DNA of 34,126 bases from Pseudomonas sp. (lineage in GTDB: Bacteria > Pseudomonadota > Gammaproteobacteria > Pseudomonadales > Pseudomonadaceae): assembly GCF_030150285.1 (NCBI RefSeq), contig NZ_JASLGE010000084.1, forward strand, positions 1-34,126. Reading direction: 5' to 3'. Positions 1-8,467 of this stretch are shown here, piece after piece. The translations under genes and the position numbers were made by a program. The notes beneath the pieces were generated by a model that did no database searches, had not been told where the DNA came from, and was given only the letters and a program-made list of their open reading frames with translations. The stretch's first letter is position 1. The number at the start of each line of letters is the position of its first letter.

Positions 1-287
1 ACAACGAAAACACCGGCACCGTTCTGCTTGAAGCCTTGGTGGCGGGTTTGCCGGTATTGGTCAGCGCGGTGTGCGGCTATGCCCATTACATCAGCGACGC
101 CGATGCGGGCCTGGTGCTGGACGAACCGTTCGAGCAGACACAACTCAATGACTATCTGACCCACATGTTGTCCGACGATGCTGCACGTGCGGCCTGGAGC
201 CAAAATGGCCTGGCCTACGCGCAGACGGCCGACCTCTATAGCATGCCGCAGCATGCTGCGGATGTGATTCTGGCGGAGCAACACTGA
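1..287 (+). CDS. waaG: Lipopolysaccharide core glucosyltransferase I WaaG, C-terminal fragment
   Basis: This is a partial gene whose 5' end lies outside the window; codons are in frame from position 3. The visible 94 residues are the end of the C-terminal Rossmann domain of a GT4 (GT-B) glycosyltransferase. They include the nucleotide-sugar binding E-x7-E element (ENTGTVLLE) followed by ALVAGLPVL. WaaG adds the first core glucose/galactosamine-type sugar to heptose II at the cytoplasmic face of the inner membrane. The assignment to WaaG, rather than another GT4 enzyme, comes mainly from context: the stop codon overlaps the waaP start (TGATG), as in the conserved Pseudomonas waaF-waaC-waaG-waaP order. 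The specificity cannot be read from this fragment alone. Confidence 0.85.
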   Translation, partial: NENTGTVLLEALVAGLPVLVSAVCGYAHYISDADAGLVLDEPFEQTQLNDYLTHMLSDDAARAAWSQNGLAYAQTADLYSMPQHAADVILAEQH

Positions 288-1093
288 TGAAACTGATACT
301 TGCCGAACCCTTCAAACGCTTGTGGGCTGGGCGCGATGCGTTCACCGAAGTCGAGCGTCTGCACGGCGAGGTGTACCGTGAGCTTGAAGGCCGACGGACC
401 TTGCGCACCGAAGTCGATGGCCGTGGTTTCTTTGTGAAAATCCACCGTGGCATTGGCTGGGGTGAAGTGTTCAAGAACCTGCTGACCGCCAAATTGCCGG
501 TGCTCGGTGCGGGCCAGGAATGGCGGGCGATAAACCGCCTGCATGAAGTGGGTGTGCCCACCATGACCGCCGTTGCCTACGGCGAAAAGGGCCACAACCC
601 GGCGGCGCAGCACTCATTCATTATTACCGAAGAGCTGGCCCCGACCGTCAGCCTCGAAGACTTCAGCCTCAACTGGGTCAAAGAGCCACCGCTGCCCAGG
701 CTCAAGCGAGCCCTGATCGCCGAAGTGGCGCGCATGACCGGCATGATGCACCGCGCGGGCGTCAACCACCGCGATTGCTACATCTGCCACTTTTTACTGC
801 ACACCGACAAGCCGGTGACGGCGGACCACTTCCGCCTCTCGGTGATCGACCTGCACCGCGCCCAGACCCGCGCCGTCATCAGCACACGCTGGCGCAACAA
901 GGACCTGGCCGCGCTGTATTTCTCGGCGCTGGACATTGGCCTGACCCGGCGCGACAAACTGCGCTTCCTGCGCGGTTATTTCCAAAAGCCGTTGCGTCAG
1001 ATCCTGCGTGATGAAGCCCATTTGCTGGCGTGGCTCGAAGGCAAGGCGAACAAACTGTACGCGCGCAAATTGCGTTACGGAGACGCACTCTAA
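287..1093 (+). CDS. waaP: Lipopolysaccharide core heptose I kinase WaaP (RfaP)
   Basis: WaaP phosphorylates heptose I of the inner core in the cytoplasm, a modification known to be essential in P. aeruginosa. The 268-residue length is the family length. Kinase-fold landmarks are visible: the ATP-binding lysine K51 in FFVKIHRG, the catalytic loop NHRDCYICHFLL with D163, and the metal-binding aspartate in the following VIDLHRAQ. The ATG overlaps the waaG stop codon by one base and its own stop (TAA) overlaps the next ATG, so translation is probably coupled through the cluster. No separate promoter is visible. Confidence is high because both sequence motifs and position agree. Confidence 0.95.
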   Translation: MKLILAEPFKRLWAGRDAFTEVERLHGEVYRELEGRRTLRTEVDGRGFFVKIHRGIGWGEVFKNLLTAKLPVLGAGQEWRAINRLHEVGVPTMTAVAYGEKGHNPAAQHSFIITEELAPTVSLEDFSLNWVKEPPLPRLKRALIAEVARMTGMMHRAGVNHRDCYICHFLLHTDKPVTADHFRLSVIDLHRAQTRAVISTRWRNKDLAALYFSALDIGLTRRDKLRFLRGYFQKPLRQILRDEAHLLAWLEGKANKLYARKLRYGDAL

Positions 1094-1827
1094 TGGCGGG
1101 TTGGAACCTGGACCCGGCCTACAGCGCGCTGGCTTCGGATTTTGGCACTCTGGATGCGGTGTTCGCTTTGCAAGGCGAACACCTGACGCGCGACCCCTTG
1201 TCGGAAGTCATTCGTGTCGAGCGCGGTGGCGTCAATTATTACGTCAAGCGCTACACCGGGGCCGGCAAAGGTTTGCGCCGCTACCTGGGCCGCCCACGGG
1301 TCAAGTCCGAATGGCAGAACCTCAAGCGCTTCGCCAAATGGGGCATTCCCACAGCAGAGGTGGTGGCGTGGGGCCTTGAGCGCCGCTGCCTGGCCTACGA
1401 CCGCGGTGCCATGATCACCCGCGAACTGCCCGGTACCCGTGACTTGTCGGAGCTGGCGGACAACCATGATCCCTTGCTCAAAAACCGCGCCTGGGTCGAT
1501 TGCGTCAGCCGCCAATTGGCGCGCTACACCAAAACCATGCACGACCACCGTTTCACCCATAACGACCTGAAGTGGCGCAACCTGCTGATCGACGATCAGC
1601 CCCGGCTGTATTTGATCGATTGCCCGAACGGTGATTTCTGGCGCGGTTTCTGGCTCAAATACCGCATCACCAAAGACTTGGCGTGCCTGGATAAAGTGGC
1701 CAAATACCACTTGTCGGCCACCCAGCGCCTGCGCTTTTATTTTCAATACACCGGACGCACCAGGCTTAACGCGGCGGACAAGGAACGTGTGCGCCATATC
1801 GTGCGTTTTTTTGAGGGACGGGAATGA
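1093..1827 (+). CDS. wapP: Lipopolysaccharide core kinase, WapP-type
   Basis: This 244-residue protein has a WaaP/KdkA-type kinase fold and probably phosphorylates a core sugar (a heptose in P. aeruginosa WapP). Kinase landmarks are K52 in YYVKRY, the catalytic loop HNDLKWRN with D158, and D176 in LIDCPNGDFW, so the active site looks complete. I chose the ATG at 1093 because it overlaps the waaP stop (TAATG); an in-frame ATG at 1030 would read 63 bases back into waaP. The gene's stop overlaps the next start at 1824 (four bases). It corresponds by order to PA5008 of P. aeruginosa. The exact phosphorylation site is inferred, not seen. Confidence 0.85.
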   Translation: MAGWNLDPAYSALASDFGTLDAVFALQGEHLTRDPLSEVIRVERGGVNYYVKRYTGAGKGLRRYLGRPRVKSEWQNLKRFAKWGIPTAEVVAWGLERRCLAYDRGAMITRELPGTRDLSELADNHDPLLKNRAWVDCVSRQLARYTKTMHDHRFTHNDLKWRNLLIDDQPRLYLIDCPNGDFWRGFWLKYRITKDLACLDKVAKYHLSATQRLRFYFQYTGRTRLNAADKERVRHIVRFFEGRE

Positions 1828-2576
1828 CTGACTACGTGGCCGAGGCTGACCGTGCCTTGCTGGAACGCAATGGGGTGGCGGATTTTGATGCGCTGTGGAA
1901 CCTCAAGCTCGAAGCGGTGGACGAGCCCAACACCAGCCGTGGTGGCTGGAGTACGGTCTTTCGCCTGGACCTTGAGGGCCAGGGTTTCTACCTCAAGCGC
2001 CAAAGCAACTACCTGACTCGCACGTTGCACAGCCCGTTGGGCGAGCCGAGTTTTGCTCGCGAATTTCGCAATATCCAGCGCTATCAGCAGTTGGGTATTC
2101 CAGCCCTCGACGCGGCGTTTTATGGGGAACGCAAGGTGCCAGGTGAGCGCCGGGCGGTGTTGATGACGCGGGCCCTGGATGGCTGGAGCGATCTCGACAC
2201 GCTGCTGGAGCAATGGCCGCAACTGACCGGCGAGCAACAGCAGGCCATTTTGCAGGCCTGCGGGCAACTGGCGCGACGCCTGCACGCGGTGCGTCAGGTT
2301 CACGGCTGTTTCTACCCCAAACACATCTTTTTACAAGCGCACGGTGCCCAGTACCGGGCGCAACTGATCGACCTGGAAAAAACCCGGCCTTTGTTGTTGG
2401 GGCAGCGTGACCGGGTCAAGGACATTGAGCCGTTACTGCGCCGGGCGTCGGTGTGGAGTGATGCAGAAGTGCGCGCGTTGCTGGCGGCTTACCTTGATCA
2501 ACCGGTCGACAGCGGCCTGGTCGACGCCTGGTTCGTGCGTCTGAATTCGCGCCGTAGCCACAAGGAGAAACGCTGA
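1824..2576 (+). CDS. InaA/WaaP-like lipopolysaccharide kinase family protein (PA5007-like)
   Basis: The 250-residue protein has the outline of the lipopolysaccharide kinase (Kdo/WaaP, InaA) family: K58 in GFYLKRQ, a catalytic-loop region HGCFYPKHIFL at residues 160-170, and D183 in LIDLEKTR. The loop has cysteine (C162) where the catalytic aspartate of HxD would sit. I recall that HGC-x-YPKH variants occur in InaA-like proteins, so this may be a family trait and not local decay. It is therefore either a pseudokinase or an enzyme with altered chemistry. The start overlaps the wapP stop by four bases (ATGA) and the stop overlaps the next start by one base, so it is a coupled member of the core-kinase operon. 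The substrate is unknown. Confidence 0.8.
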   Translation: MTDYVAEADRALLERNGVADFDALWNLKLEAVDEPNTSRGGWSTVFRLDLEGQGFYLKRQSNYLTRTLHSPLGEPSFAREFRNIQRYQQLGIPALDAAFYGERKVPGERRAVLMTRALDGWSDLDTLLEQWPQLTGEQQQAILQACGQLARRLHAVRQVHGCFYPKHIFLQAHGAQYRAQLIDLEKTRPLLLGQRDRVKDIEPLLRRASVWSDAEVRALLAAYLDQPVDSGLVDAWFVRLNSRRSHKEKR

Positions 2577-4015
2577 TGCGCTTGTCCGAACTGCAAAAGG
2601 CCGGGCGCACGCCGGGCTTGCCGTTGAGCCTTGAACTGGCAGACGCCGCCGGGCCTGCGCAGTTGCAACTGCTGACCTTGCTGCGCGTATTGCCGGGCCA
2701 GCGTTATGTGGGCGCAGGCGTATGGCGGGGGCGCACGGTGCTGGCCAAGTTGATGGTGGGCAGCAAGGCCGCGCGCAACTTTGAGCGTGAGTTGACCGGC
2801 GTACGTCTGTTGGCGGAACAGGGCCTGACCACGCCGTTGCTGCTGGCCGATGGTTTGCAAGACGGGGAGGGCGGCTGGTTGCTGTTCGAGTTTCTGGAAG
2901 ACGCGCACAGCCTGGATGAAGCCTGGAAGGCCGTTGAGCACCTGCCCGTGCTGGCAGACGAACAGCAAGCGGTCTTGGCCGAGGCCCTGGCCGCGATTGG
3001 CCAGATGCACCTCAAAGGCCTGTGGCAGGAAGACCTGCACCTGGACAACTTGTTGCGCCAGAACGGCCACCTGTACTTGATCGATGGCGCGGGGATTTGC
3101 GTCGAACAGGCTGGCAAGCCGTTGTCTCGGGACAAAGTGCTGGAAAACCTCGGGGTGTTTTTTGCGCAATTGCCCAAAACCCTTGAGCCGTTTATTGAAG
3201 AATTGCTGGTGCATTACCTGCTGAGCAACGGCGAACACGCCTTGCCGCTGGAGGCGCTGCTCAAGCAGATCGAAAAAGTCCGGGCCTGGCGCTTGAACGA
3301 CTTCCTCAACAAAACCGGCCGCGACTGCACTTTGTTCAGCGTGCAGCGTGGGGCGTTTGCCTTGCGTGCCGTGCGCCGCGAAGAAACCGCCGCCCTGTTG
3401 CCCGTGCTGGCCAATGCCGATGCCTTGCTCGACCAGGGGCACCTGTACAAGACCGGCGGCGCGGCAAGCGTGGGCAAGGTGGACGTGGCGGGGCGCACAT
3501 TGGTGGTCAAACGCTACAACATCAAGGGCTTTGCCCATTGGCTCAAGCGTTTTTGGCGGCCCAGCCGGGCCTGGCATTCGTGGCGCGAAGGCAATCGCCT
3601 GGCGTTCCTCGGCATTGCCACGCCCAAGCCGTTGGCCCTGTTGGAAACCCGCTTTCTGGGGCTGCGGGGCAAGGCGTACTTGGTCACCGAATACCTGCCG
3701 GGGCCGGACATCATCGAGCGTTTTGCGCCCTACGTTGCCCAAGGCGACGCGCCCGAGGCCGAGTTACAGGCGCTGGACCGGTTGTTTGCCGACTTGATTC
3801 GCGAACGCATCAGCCACGGTGACCTGAAGGGGCATAACGTGTTCTGGGCCGACGGGCGCTGGGCGCTGATTGACCTGGACTCCATGTGCCAGCACCGTTC
3901 AAACACCCGCTTTGCCCCGGCCTACGCCCGTGACCGGGCGCGCTTTATGCGCAACTGGCCGGCGACCAGCGCGCTGTATCAAGTGATTGATGAGCGTTTG
4001 CCGAAAGAGGTGTAA
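2576..4015 (+). CDS. Tandem two-domain kinase-fold protein of the LPS core locus (PA5006-like)
   Basis: This 479-residue protein contains two kinase folds. Domain 1 (about residues 40-200) shows K58, the loop QEDLHLDN with D153 and N158 (the usual first histidine is replaced), and D170 in LIDGAG. Domain 2 (about 290-460) shows K312 in VVKRY, the canonical loop HGDLKGHN with D416, and D433 in LIDLDSM. Both therefore keep lysine, catalytic aspartate and metal aspartate. It is the last gene of the overlapping waaG-waaP cluster and sits where PA5006 is found in P. aeruginosa. It probably phosphorylates core LPS sugars, but which sugar, and whether both domains work, cannot be told from sequence. 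Confidence 0.82.
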   Translation: MRLSELQKAGRTPGLPLSLELADAAGPAQLQLLTLLRVLPGQRYVGAGVWRGRTVLAKLMVGSKAARNFERELTGVRLLAEQGLTTPLLLADGLQDGEGGWLLFEFLEDAHSLDEAWKAVEHLPVLADEQQAVLAEALAAIGQMHLKGLWQEDLHLDNLLRQNGHLYLIDGAGICVEQAGKPLSRDKVLENLGVFFAQLPKTLEPFIEELLVHYLLSNGEHALPLEALLKQIEKVRAWRLNDFLNKTGRDCTLFSVQRGAFALRAVRREETAALLPVLANADALLDQGHLYKTGGAASVGKVDVAGRTLVVKRYNIKGFAHWLKRFWRPSRAWHSWREGNRLAFLGIATPKPLALLETRFLGLRGKAYLVTEYLPGPDIIERFAPYVAQGDAPEAELQALDRLFADLIRERISHGDLKGHNVFWADGRWALIDLDSMCQHRSNTRFAPAYARDRARFMRNWPATSALYQVIDERLPKEV

Positions 4016-4285
4016 TCCAACCCCTGTAGGAGAGGTCGCCCCGTCTTCGGCGCCGCGCTGTCGCGCAAAGAACTGGGGCGCACTTCATTAAACTGTAGGA
4101 GCGAGCTTGCTCGCGATCTTTTGACCTTTAAAAGCTTTATAACGCCGCGCTGTTGTTCAGCAATCCTATCCATTGCTGCGGTCACGGCCACTTAAGGTTC
4201 CGGCTTTACGCCGTGTTACTTTGATGATCAAAAACCAGATCAAAAGATCACGAGCAAGCTCGTTCCTACAGTGTGGTTTTGCGAC
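4016..4285. repeat. Intergenic region with a split inverted REP pair (REPIN-like)
   Basis: The left REP copy at 4095-4133 begins gtaggagcgagcttgctcgc and runs into atcttttgacctttaaaag. The right copy, inverted, lies at about 4238-4271 (gatcacgagcaagctcgttc, then ctacag). About 100 bases separate the arms, unlike the compact REPINs elsewhere in this window. The spacer includes cacttaaggttccggcttta, which resembles a dispersed Pseudomonas repeat from memory only. A degenerate tgtaggagaggtcgcc lies at 4025. The region lies between the convergent kinase cluster and TonB-receptor gene, so it may also end transcription from both sides. Confidence 0.75.
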
Positions 4286-6397
4286 TTAGAAGTTGTACTC
4301 AACCCCCGCGCCCGCATACCACGAGCGGCCCGGGGCGGCTTCGTAGTAGCGGCTGCTGCTGTCGGCCACGATCACCGAGCCCACGTACTGGCGGTCCAGC
4401 AGGTTGTCCAGGCGTAAGGTCTGGTGGAAGGTCCAGTGTTCGATCTTCTGTTCAAACTTTGCCCGCCAGTTGAACACGCTGTACGCCGGTGCCGCTCTGG
4501 CGGTGTTGGTGTCTTCCACGTAGACCTTGCTACGGTACATGCCTTCAAGGGCAGTGCTGACCCAGTCGGCCGGCTTCCAGTTAACTTCCGCGAACAGCGT
4601 GGTTTGCGGCACGCCCGGCAGGTCGTTGCCTTTGTCCACGTTTTTGCGGTTAGTGCCGCTGCCGCTGACAAAGTTACTGTCATAGGTGGCCTGTAGGCGG
4701 GTGTAGGCCAGGGTGGCGGTCCAGTGTTCGGCCAACTGGCTTTCGACGCCCAGTTCAAAGCCACGGCGCAAGGTGCGGCCGGCGTTTTGGTAGGTGGTGC
4801 GGCCGCCATCATTGCCAGCGACCACCAGTTCATCTTCCGTGGTGATCTGAAACACCGCCGCGTTGATGCGCGTGTTGTACACCTGCGCTTTGAGGCCCAC
4901 TTCATATTGCGTGCTTTCAGCAGGTTTCAGGCCAAAGTTGAAACCCTTGCCACTAGGCGAATACGCCAGTTCGGCCTGGGTCGGTGTTTCAAAGCCTTTG
5001 CCCGCGCTGGCATAACCATGCAGTTCGGGGGTGAAGGCGTACATCACGCTGACCGTCGGGGTGGCTTTCTCGTAGCGCTTGGTGCCGCTGTCGTCGCCAT
5101 TGCTCAAAAATTGATCGTGGACGTCCATTTCCATCGTGCTGTAGCGCAGGCCTGCCTGCACGGTCCAGTCGTCGATGGCCCAGTTGGCTTGAACATAGGG
5201 GTCGAGGCTGCGGGCGGTGTCGATTTCGTCACGCACCAAAGCCCCTTTAACCCCCAGCTCATTGCCAATAAAGTTGTTATAACCGTGGCGGCTATCGCGG
5301 CTTTGGTCGAAATCCAGCCCGCCGATCAAGGTCAGGTCACCCGGTACGCCATACACCGGTTGCAGCCAGCGCAGGCTACCGCCATAAAATGTGCGGTCGA
5401 ATTGCACCACGCCACCGCCCTGGTTGTTGCTGGGGTTTGGCCTTGGAGGGTTTCCGACAGATTTGGGAATCGACAAGTACTGGATCACGCTGCGGGTGCC
5501 GGTGTAGGCATTGACCTGCAAGGTCGCATCGCCGATATAACGCTCGTAGTTCAAGCCCACCTGTTGATGGTCAATGCTTTTGCGCGTGTTGTAAGCCAGC
5601 GCGGCCGGCGCAACCGAGCGCGGATCAGCCTTGTAAGCGCTCCAGGTCTGGCCCAAAGGGTCTTGAGTGCCGTTTTGTTCAAGGCTGCTGTAGATCAGCG
5701 CCATTTTGCTGTCTTCGTCGGGCTTGAAGTTGAGCTTGGCGAAGGTCTGGTCGCGGCGTGCGGCGCTGTGGTCGCGGTAGCCGTCGGTGTCCAGGCGCGA
5801 AGCGTCGAGCACAAAGCCCACGTCATCGGTGGCCCCTTCAGCGGTGAGGTGGTTCTTGTTCAGGCCATCGCTGCCGATCAGGGTTTCGGCCCCTATGCGC
5901 GGCGGGCCTTCGCCGTCGCGGGAGAACATTTGAATCACCCCGCCCGCATTGCTGCCGTACAGGGTGGCGGCCGGGCCGCGCAGTACTTCAATGCGCTCGG
6001 CGGTGTCGAGGTTGAAGGTGGCCGCCTGGCCCTGGCCATCCGGGGTGCTGGCCGGAATGCCGTCGGCAATCAGCTTGATGCCGCGCACCCCAAAGGCGGA
6101 ACGCGCCCCAAAGCCGCGAGACGAAATTTGCAGATCCTGCGCGTAGTTCTGGCGGTTCTGCACCACCAGCCCCGGCACGCGGGACAACACTTCGCTGGCA
6201 TTAATGCCCAGTTGGCCATCGCTGATCTGCTGCTGGTTGATGCTGTCTACCGAATACGGCACATCAAAACTCGGGCTGGCGCTGCGCGAGCCGGTGATAA
6301 CGCTGGGGTCGAGTTCCAGCGGTTCGGCCAGCGCGGTGTGCGCCAAGCAAAGACCTGGTAGCAAAAGGGCAAAACGGGCGGGTACAAAAAAATTCAT
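4286..6397 (-). CDS. TonB-dependent outer-membrane receptor, PqqU/YncD-like
   Basis: The 703-residue protein has a signal peptide (AxA cleavage site after A24), a TonB-box-like DPSVITGS near the mature N-terminus, a plug domain (about 45-160) and a long beta-barrel ending in the expected terminal phenylalanine (GVEYNF). The plug segment QNYAQDLQISSRGFGARSAF and the nearby DGIPASTPDGQGQ, plus GYRDHSAAR and YNTRK in the barrel, closely resemble what I remember of E. coli YncD/PqqU, the receptor for pyrroloquinoline quinone. The ligand here is inferred; other cofactors or siderophores are possible. It stands alone on the minus strand between two LPS blocks that are adjacent in P. aeruginosa. I saw no convincing Fur box upstream. 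Confidence 0.85.
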   Translation of the reverse strand: MNFFVPARFALLLPGLCLAHTALAEPLELDPSVITGSRSASPSFDVPYSVDSINQQQISDGQLGINASEVLSRVPGLVVQNRQNYAQDLQISSRGFGARSAFGVRGIKLIADGIPASTPDGQGQAATFNLDTAERIEVLRGPAATLYGSNAGGVIQMFSRDGEGPPRIGAETLIGSDGLNKNHLTAEGATDDVGFVLDASRLDTDGYRDHSAARRDQTFAKLNFKPDEDSKMALIYSSLEQNGTQDPLGQTWSAYKADPRSVAPAALAYNTRKSIDHQQVGLNYERYIGDATLQVNAYTGTRSVIQYLSIPKSVGNPPRPNPSNNQGGGVVQFDRTFYGGSLRWLQPVYGVPGDLTLIGGLDFDQSRDSRHGYNNFIGNELGVKGALVRDEIDTARSLDPYVQANWAIDDWTVQAGLRYSTMEMDVHDQFLSNGDDSGTKRYEKATPTVSVMYAFTPELHGYASAGKGFETPTQAELAYSPSGKGFNFGLKPAESTQYEVGLKAQVYNTRINAAVFQITTEDELVVAGNDGGRTTYQNAGRTLRRGFELGVESQLAEHWTATLAYTRLQATYDSNFVSGSGTNRKNVDKGNDLPGVPQTTLFAEVNWKPADWVSTALEGMYRSKVYVEDTNTARAAPAYSVFNWRAKFEQKIEHWTFHQTLRLDNLLDRQYVGSVIVADSSSRYYEAAPGRSWYAGAGVEYNF

Positions 6398-6709
6398 GGG
6401 GGATTTCAGGGTTCCGTGTGAAGCGACCCGTCTGGGCGACGAGTATCAGGCTAGCAGAGGGTGGGCAGTTTAGCGGGGTAAGCGCGTTCATACGAAAAAA
6501 CAGGAAGCCTTAGGCCGTTATTTGAAACGGTCGGGTGTCAGGTTGTGATGTCTTTCAGGTGTCAAAGTGATGACCTACCCACTCGCGCTGGGTCATTCCC
6601 GTGTGCTTTACGCTATAATCCCGCCCTTTAGTTGTTTCTGTGCGTTGCGCGCAGTACACCCTTTTTTCAGGCGCCTGCCGCCTGCCTGCATTCTAACGAG
6701 GCACAACCT
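6398..6709. other. Divergent intergenic region between the TonB receptor and wapO
   Basis: This 312-base region separates two divergent genes. It contains the probable wapO promoter at 6591-6619 and the wapO ribosome-binding site (cgagg, 6697-6701). On the receptor side there is a possible minus-strand -10 (gatact) about 50 bases before the start, with no clear -35. No Fur-box-like 19-bp palindrome, REP copy, tRNA or other RNA gene was seen. Confidence 0.5.
6591..6619 (+). promoter_or_regulatory. Putative sigma-70 promoter of wapO
   Basis: A perfect TATAAT lies at 6614-6619, preceded at 17 bases by a weak -35 (ggtcat, 6591-6596). The context ctataatcccgccc looks like strong Pseudomonas housekeeping promoters. 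It would give an untranslated leader of roughly 85 bases before the wapO GTG. Confidence 0.5.
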
Positions 6710-8467
6710 GTGGCATTGACGATTCTTGGCCTGTCCGGCGCCCTTAGCCATGATCCCTCGGCAGCCCTCTATATCGACGGCAAGCTGATAGCAGCGGCCG
6801 AAGAAGAGCGCTTCGTTCGCGATAAGCATGCAAAGAACCGCATGCCCTACGAATCGGCAAAATTCTGTCTTGAACAGGCCGGTATCAAACCTTCTGACGT
6901 TGACGTGGTGGCGATCCCTTTCGCGCCGATCAGCTTGTTCGGCAAGGCCCGCTGGCATTACGCCAAGCGTTATTGGTACGCACCGGACCGCGCCCTTGAC
7001 GCGATCCTGATGGGCAACCGTCGCTACAAGCGCTATCGCAATAAAATCGTGTTCTGCCTTGAGCAACTGGGCTTCGACCCGAAGAAAATCAAGATCGAAC
7101 CGGTCGAGCACCACTTGGCTCACGCCTCCAGCGCTTACCACTGCTCGGGTTTCAAAGAGAAAACCGCGATCCTGGGCATCGATGGCAAGGGCGAGTACGC
7201 CACCACCTTCTTTGGCTATGGCGAAAACGGCAAGATCACCAAGATCAAGGAATTCTTCGACCCGGATTCCCTGGGCGGCCTGTACGGCGCGATCACCGAA
7301 TTCCTCGGTTTCGAGATGCTCGACGGTGAGTTCAAGGTCATGGGCATGGCCCCGTACGGCGATGCCAGCAAGTACGACTTCTCGCGCCTGGCCTCGTTTG
7401 AAAACGGCGAACTGGTGATCAACACCGAATACGCCAACGTCATCGGCCTGCGCCGTTACAAAGAAAAGGGCAAGGGGTTCTACTTCTCGCCAAAACTGAT
7501 CGAGTGGCTGGGGCCCAAGCGTGAAGGCGACATCGCCGATGAACCTTACATCCACTATGCGGCCAGCATGCAGGCGCTGTTTGAAAAACTGTCGCTGCAA
7601 ATGATCGATTACTACCTGGGCGATATCCTCAAGGAAACCGGCAAGATTGCCTTCGCGGGCGGCTGTGCGTTGAACGTGAAGCTGAACCAGAAAATCATCG
7701 CCCGCCCAGAGGTGAAAGAGCTGTTCGTGCAACCGGCGTCCGGCGATGCCGGTACCGCGGTGGGCGCGGCGGCGTATGTGTCCCATGCGCGCGGCGTGCC
7801 GGTCGAGAAGATGGAACACGTGTACCTGGGCCCTGCGTACAGCAACGAAGACGTGATTGCCGCCTGCGCTCGTCACCCGGGCAAGCCGGCGTACCGCAAG
7901 ATCCAGAACACCCCGGAAAACATCGCCAAAATCATGGTCGACGGCAACCCGGTGGCCTGGTTCCAGGGCCGCATGGAGTTTGGTCCGCGTGCCTTGGGCG
8001 GTCGTTCGATCATCGGTTGCCCGAGCAGCGAAGGCGTGGCAGACCGCATCAACGAACAGATCAAGTTCCGCGAGCGCTGGAGGCCGTTCTGCCCGTCGAT
8101 GCTCGACACCGTTGGCCCACAGATGATCAAGGTCGACCACCCGGCGCCCTTCATGACCTTCACCTTTGAAGTGGCTGAAGAGTGGAAAACCCGCGTGCCA
8201 GAGGTTGTGCATGAAGACGGCACCTCCCGTGCCCAGGTGCTCAAGCGCGAATTCAACCCGCGCTACTACGACATGATGAAAGCGCTGGAAGTGCTGACCG
8301 GCAACGGCGTGTCACTGAACACCTCGCTCAACCGCCGTGGCGAGCCGATGGTGTGTTCACCCACCGACGCGCTGAACATGTTCTTCGGCTCGGACCTGCA
8401 GTACCTGATCATGGAAGACATTCTGGTCGTCAAAGAAGGCGCGCCTGCGTATGAATCGCTCATCTGA
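6710..8467 (+). CDS. wapO: LPS core carbamoyltransferase WapO
   Basis: This 585-residue NodU/TobZ-family O-carbamoyltransferase is expected to carbamoylate heptose II of the inner core, using carbamoyl phosphate and ATP. The N-terminal Kae1/ASKHA-like domain carries the metal-binding HHLAHA motif (H134-H138). The C-terminal half has GGCALNVKLNQ and EFGPRALGGRSI, both typical of the family. I chose the GTG at 6710 (cgagg eight bases upstream; product begins MALTILGLSG) over an in-frame ATG at 6632, which would add 26 residues with no family resemblance. This restores the length I recall for P. aeruginosa PA5005. The 3' end overlaps wapH by 17 bases. Confidence 0.92.
   Translation: MALTILGLSGALSHDPSAALYIDGKLIAAAEEERFVRDKHAKNRMPYESAKFCLEQAGIKPSDVDVVAIPFAPISLFGKARWHYAKRYWYAPDRALDAILMGNRRYKRYRNKIVFCLEQLGFDPKKIKIEPVEHHLAHASSAYHCSGFKEKTAILGIDGKGEYATTFFGYGENGKITKIKEFFDPDSLGGLYGAITEFLGFEMLDGEFKVMGMAPYGDASKYDFSRLASFENGELVINTEYANVIGLRRYKEKGKGFYFSPKLIEWLGPKREGDIADEPYIHYAASMQALFEKLSLQMIDYYLGDILKETGKIAFAGGCALNVKLNQKIIARPEVKELFVQPASGDAGTAVGAAAYVSHARGVPVEKMEHVYLGPAYSNEDVIAACARHPGKPAYRKIQNTPENIAKIMVDGNPVAWFQGRMEFGPRALGGRSIIGCPSSEGVADRINEQIKFRERWRPFCPSMLDTVGPQMIKVDHPAPFMTFTFEVAEEWKTRVPEVVHEDGTSRAQVLKREFNPRYYDMMKALEVLTGNGVSLNTSLNRRGEPMVCSPTDALNMFFGSDLQYLIMEDILVVKEGAPAYESLI

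Noticed and set aside
2498..3742. A 414-codon open frame antisense to the tandem kinase gene
   Set aside because: It crosses a real gene boundary and its glutamine-rich translation is typical of the reverse strand of GC-rich coding DNA.
4724..6361. A 545-codon open frame antisense to the TonB receptor
   Set aside because: It is the mirror of a GC-rich gene, has no start signal or recognisable motif, and the minus-strand frame encodes a complete receptor with signal peptide and terminal phenylalanine.
6398..6709. Fur box upstream of the TonB receptor
   Set aside because: I looked for a gataat-type inverted repeat and found no convincing match on either strand.
6608..8212. A 534-codon open frame antisense to wapO
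   Set aside because: The opposite strand encodes a full carbamoyltransferase with its motifs; the antisense product is low-complexity-like and resembles no family.
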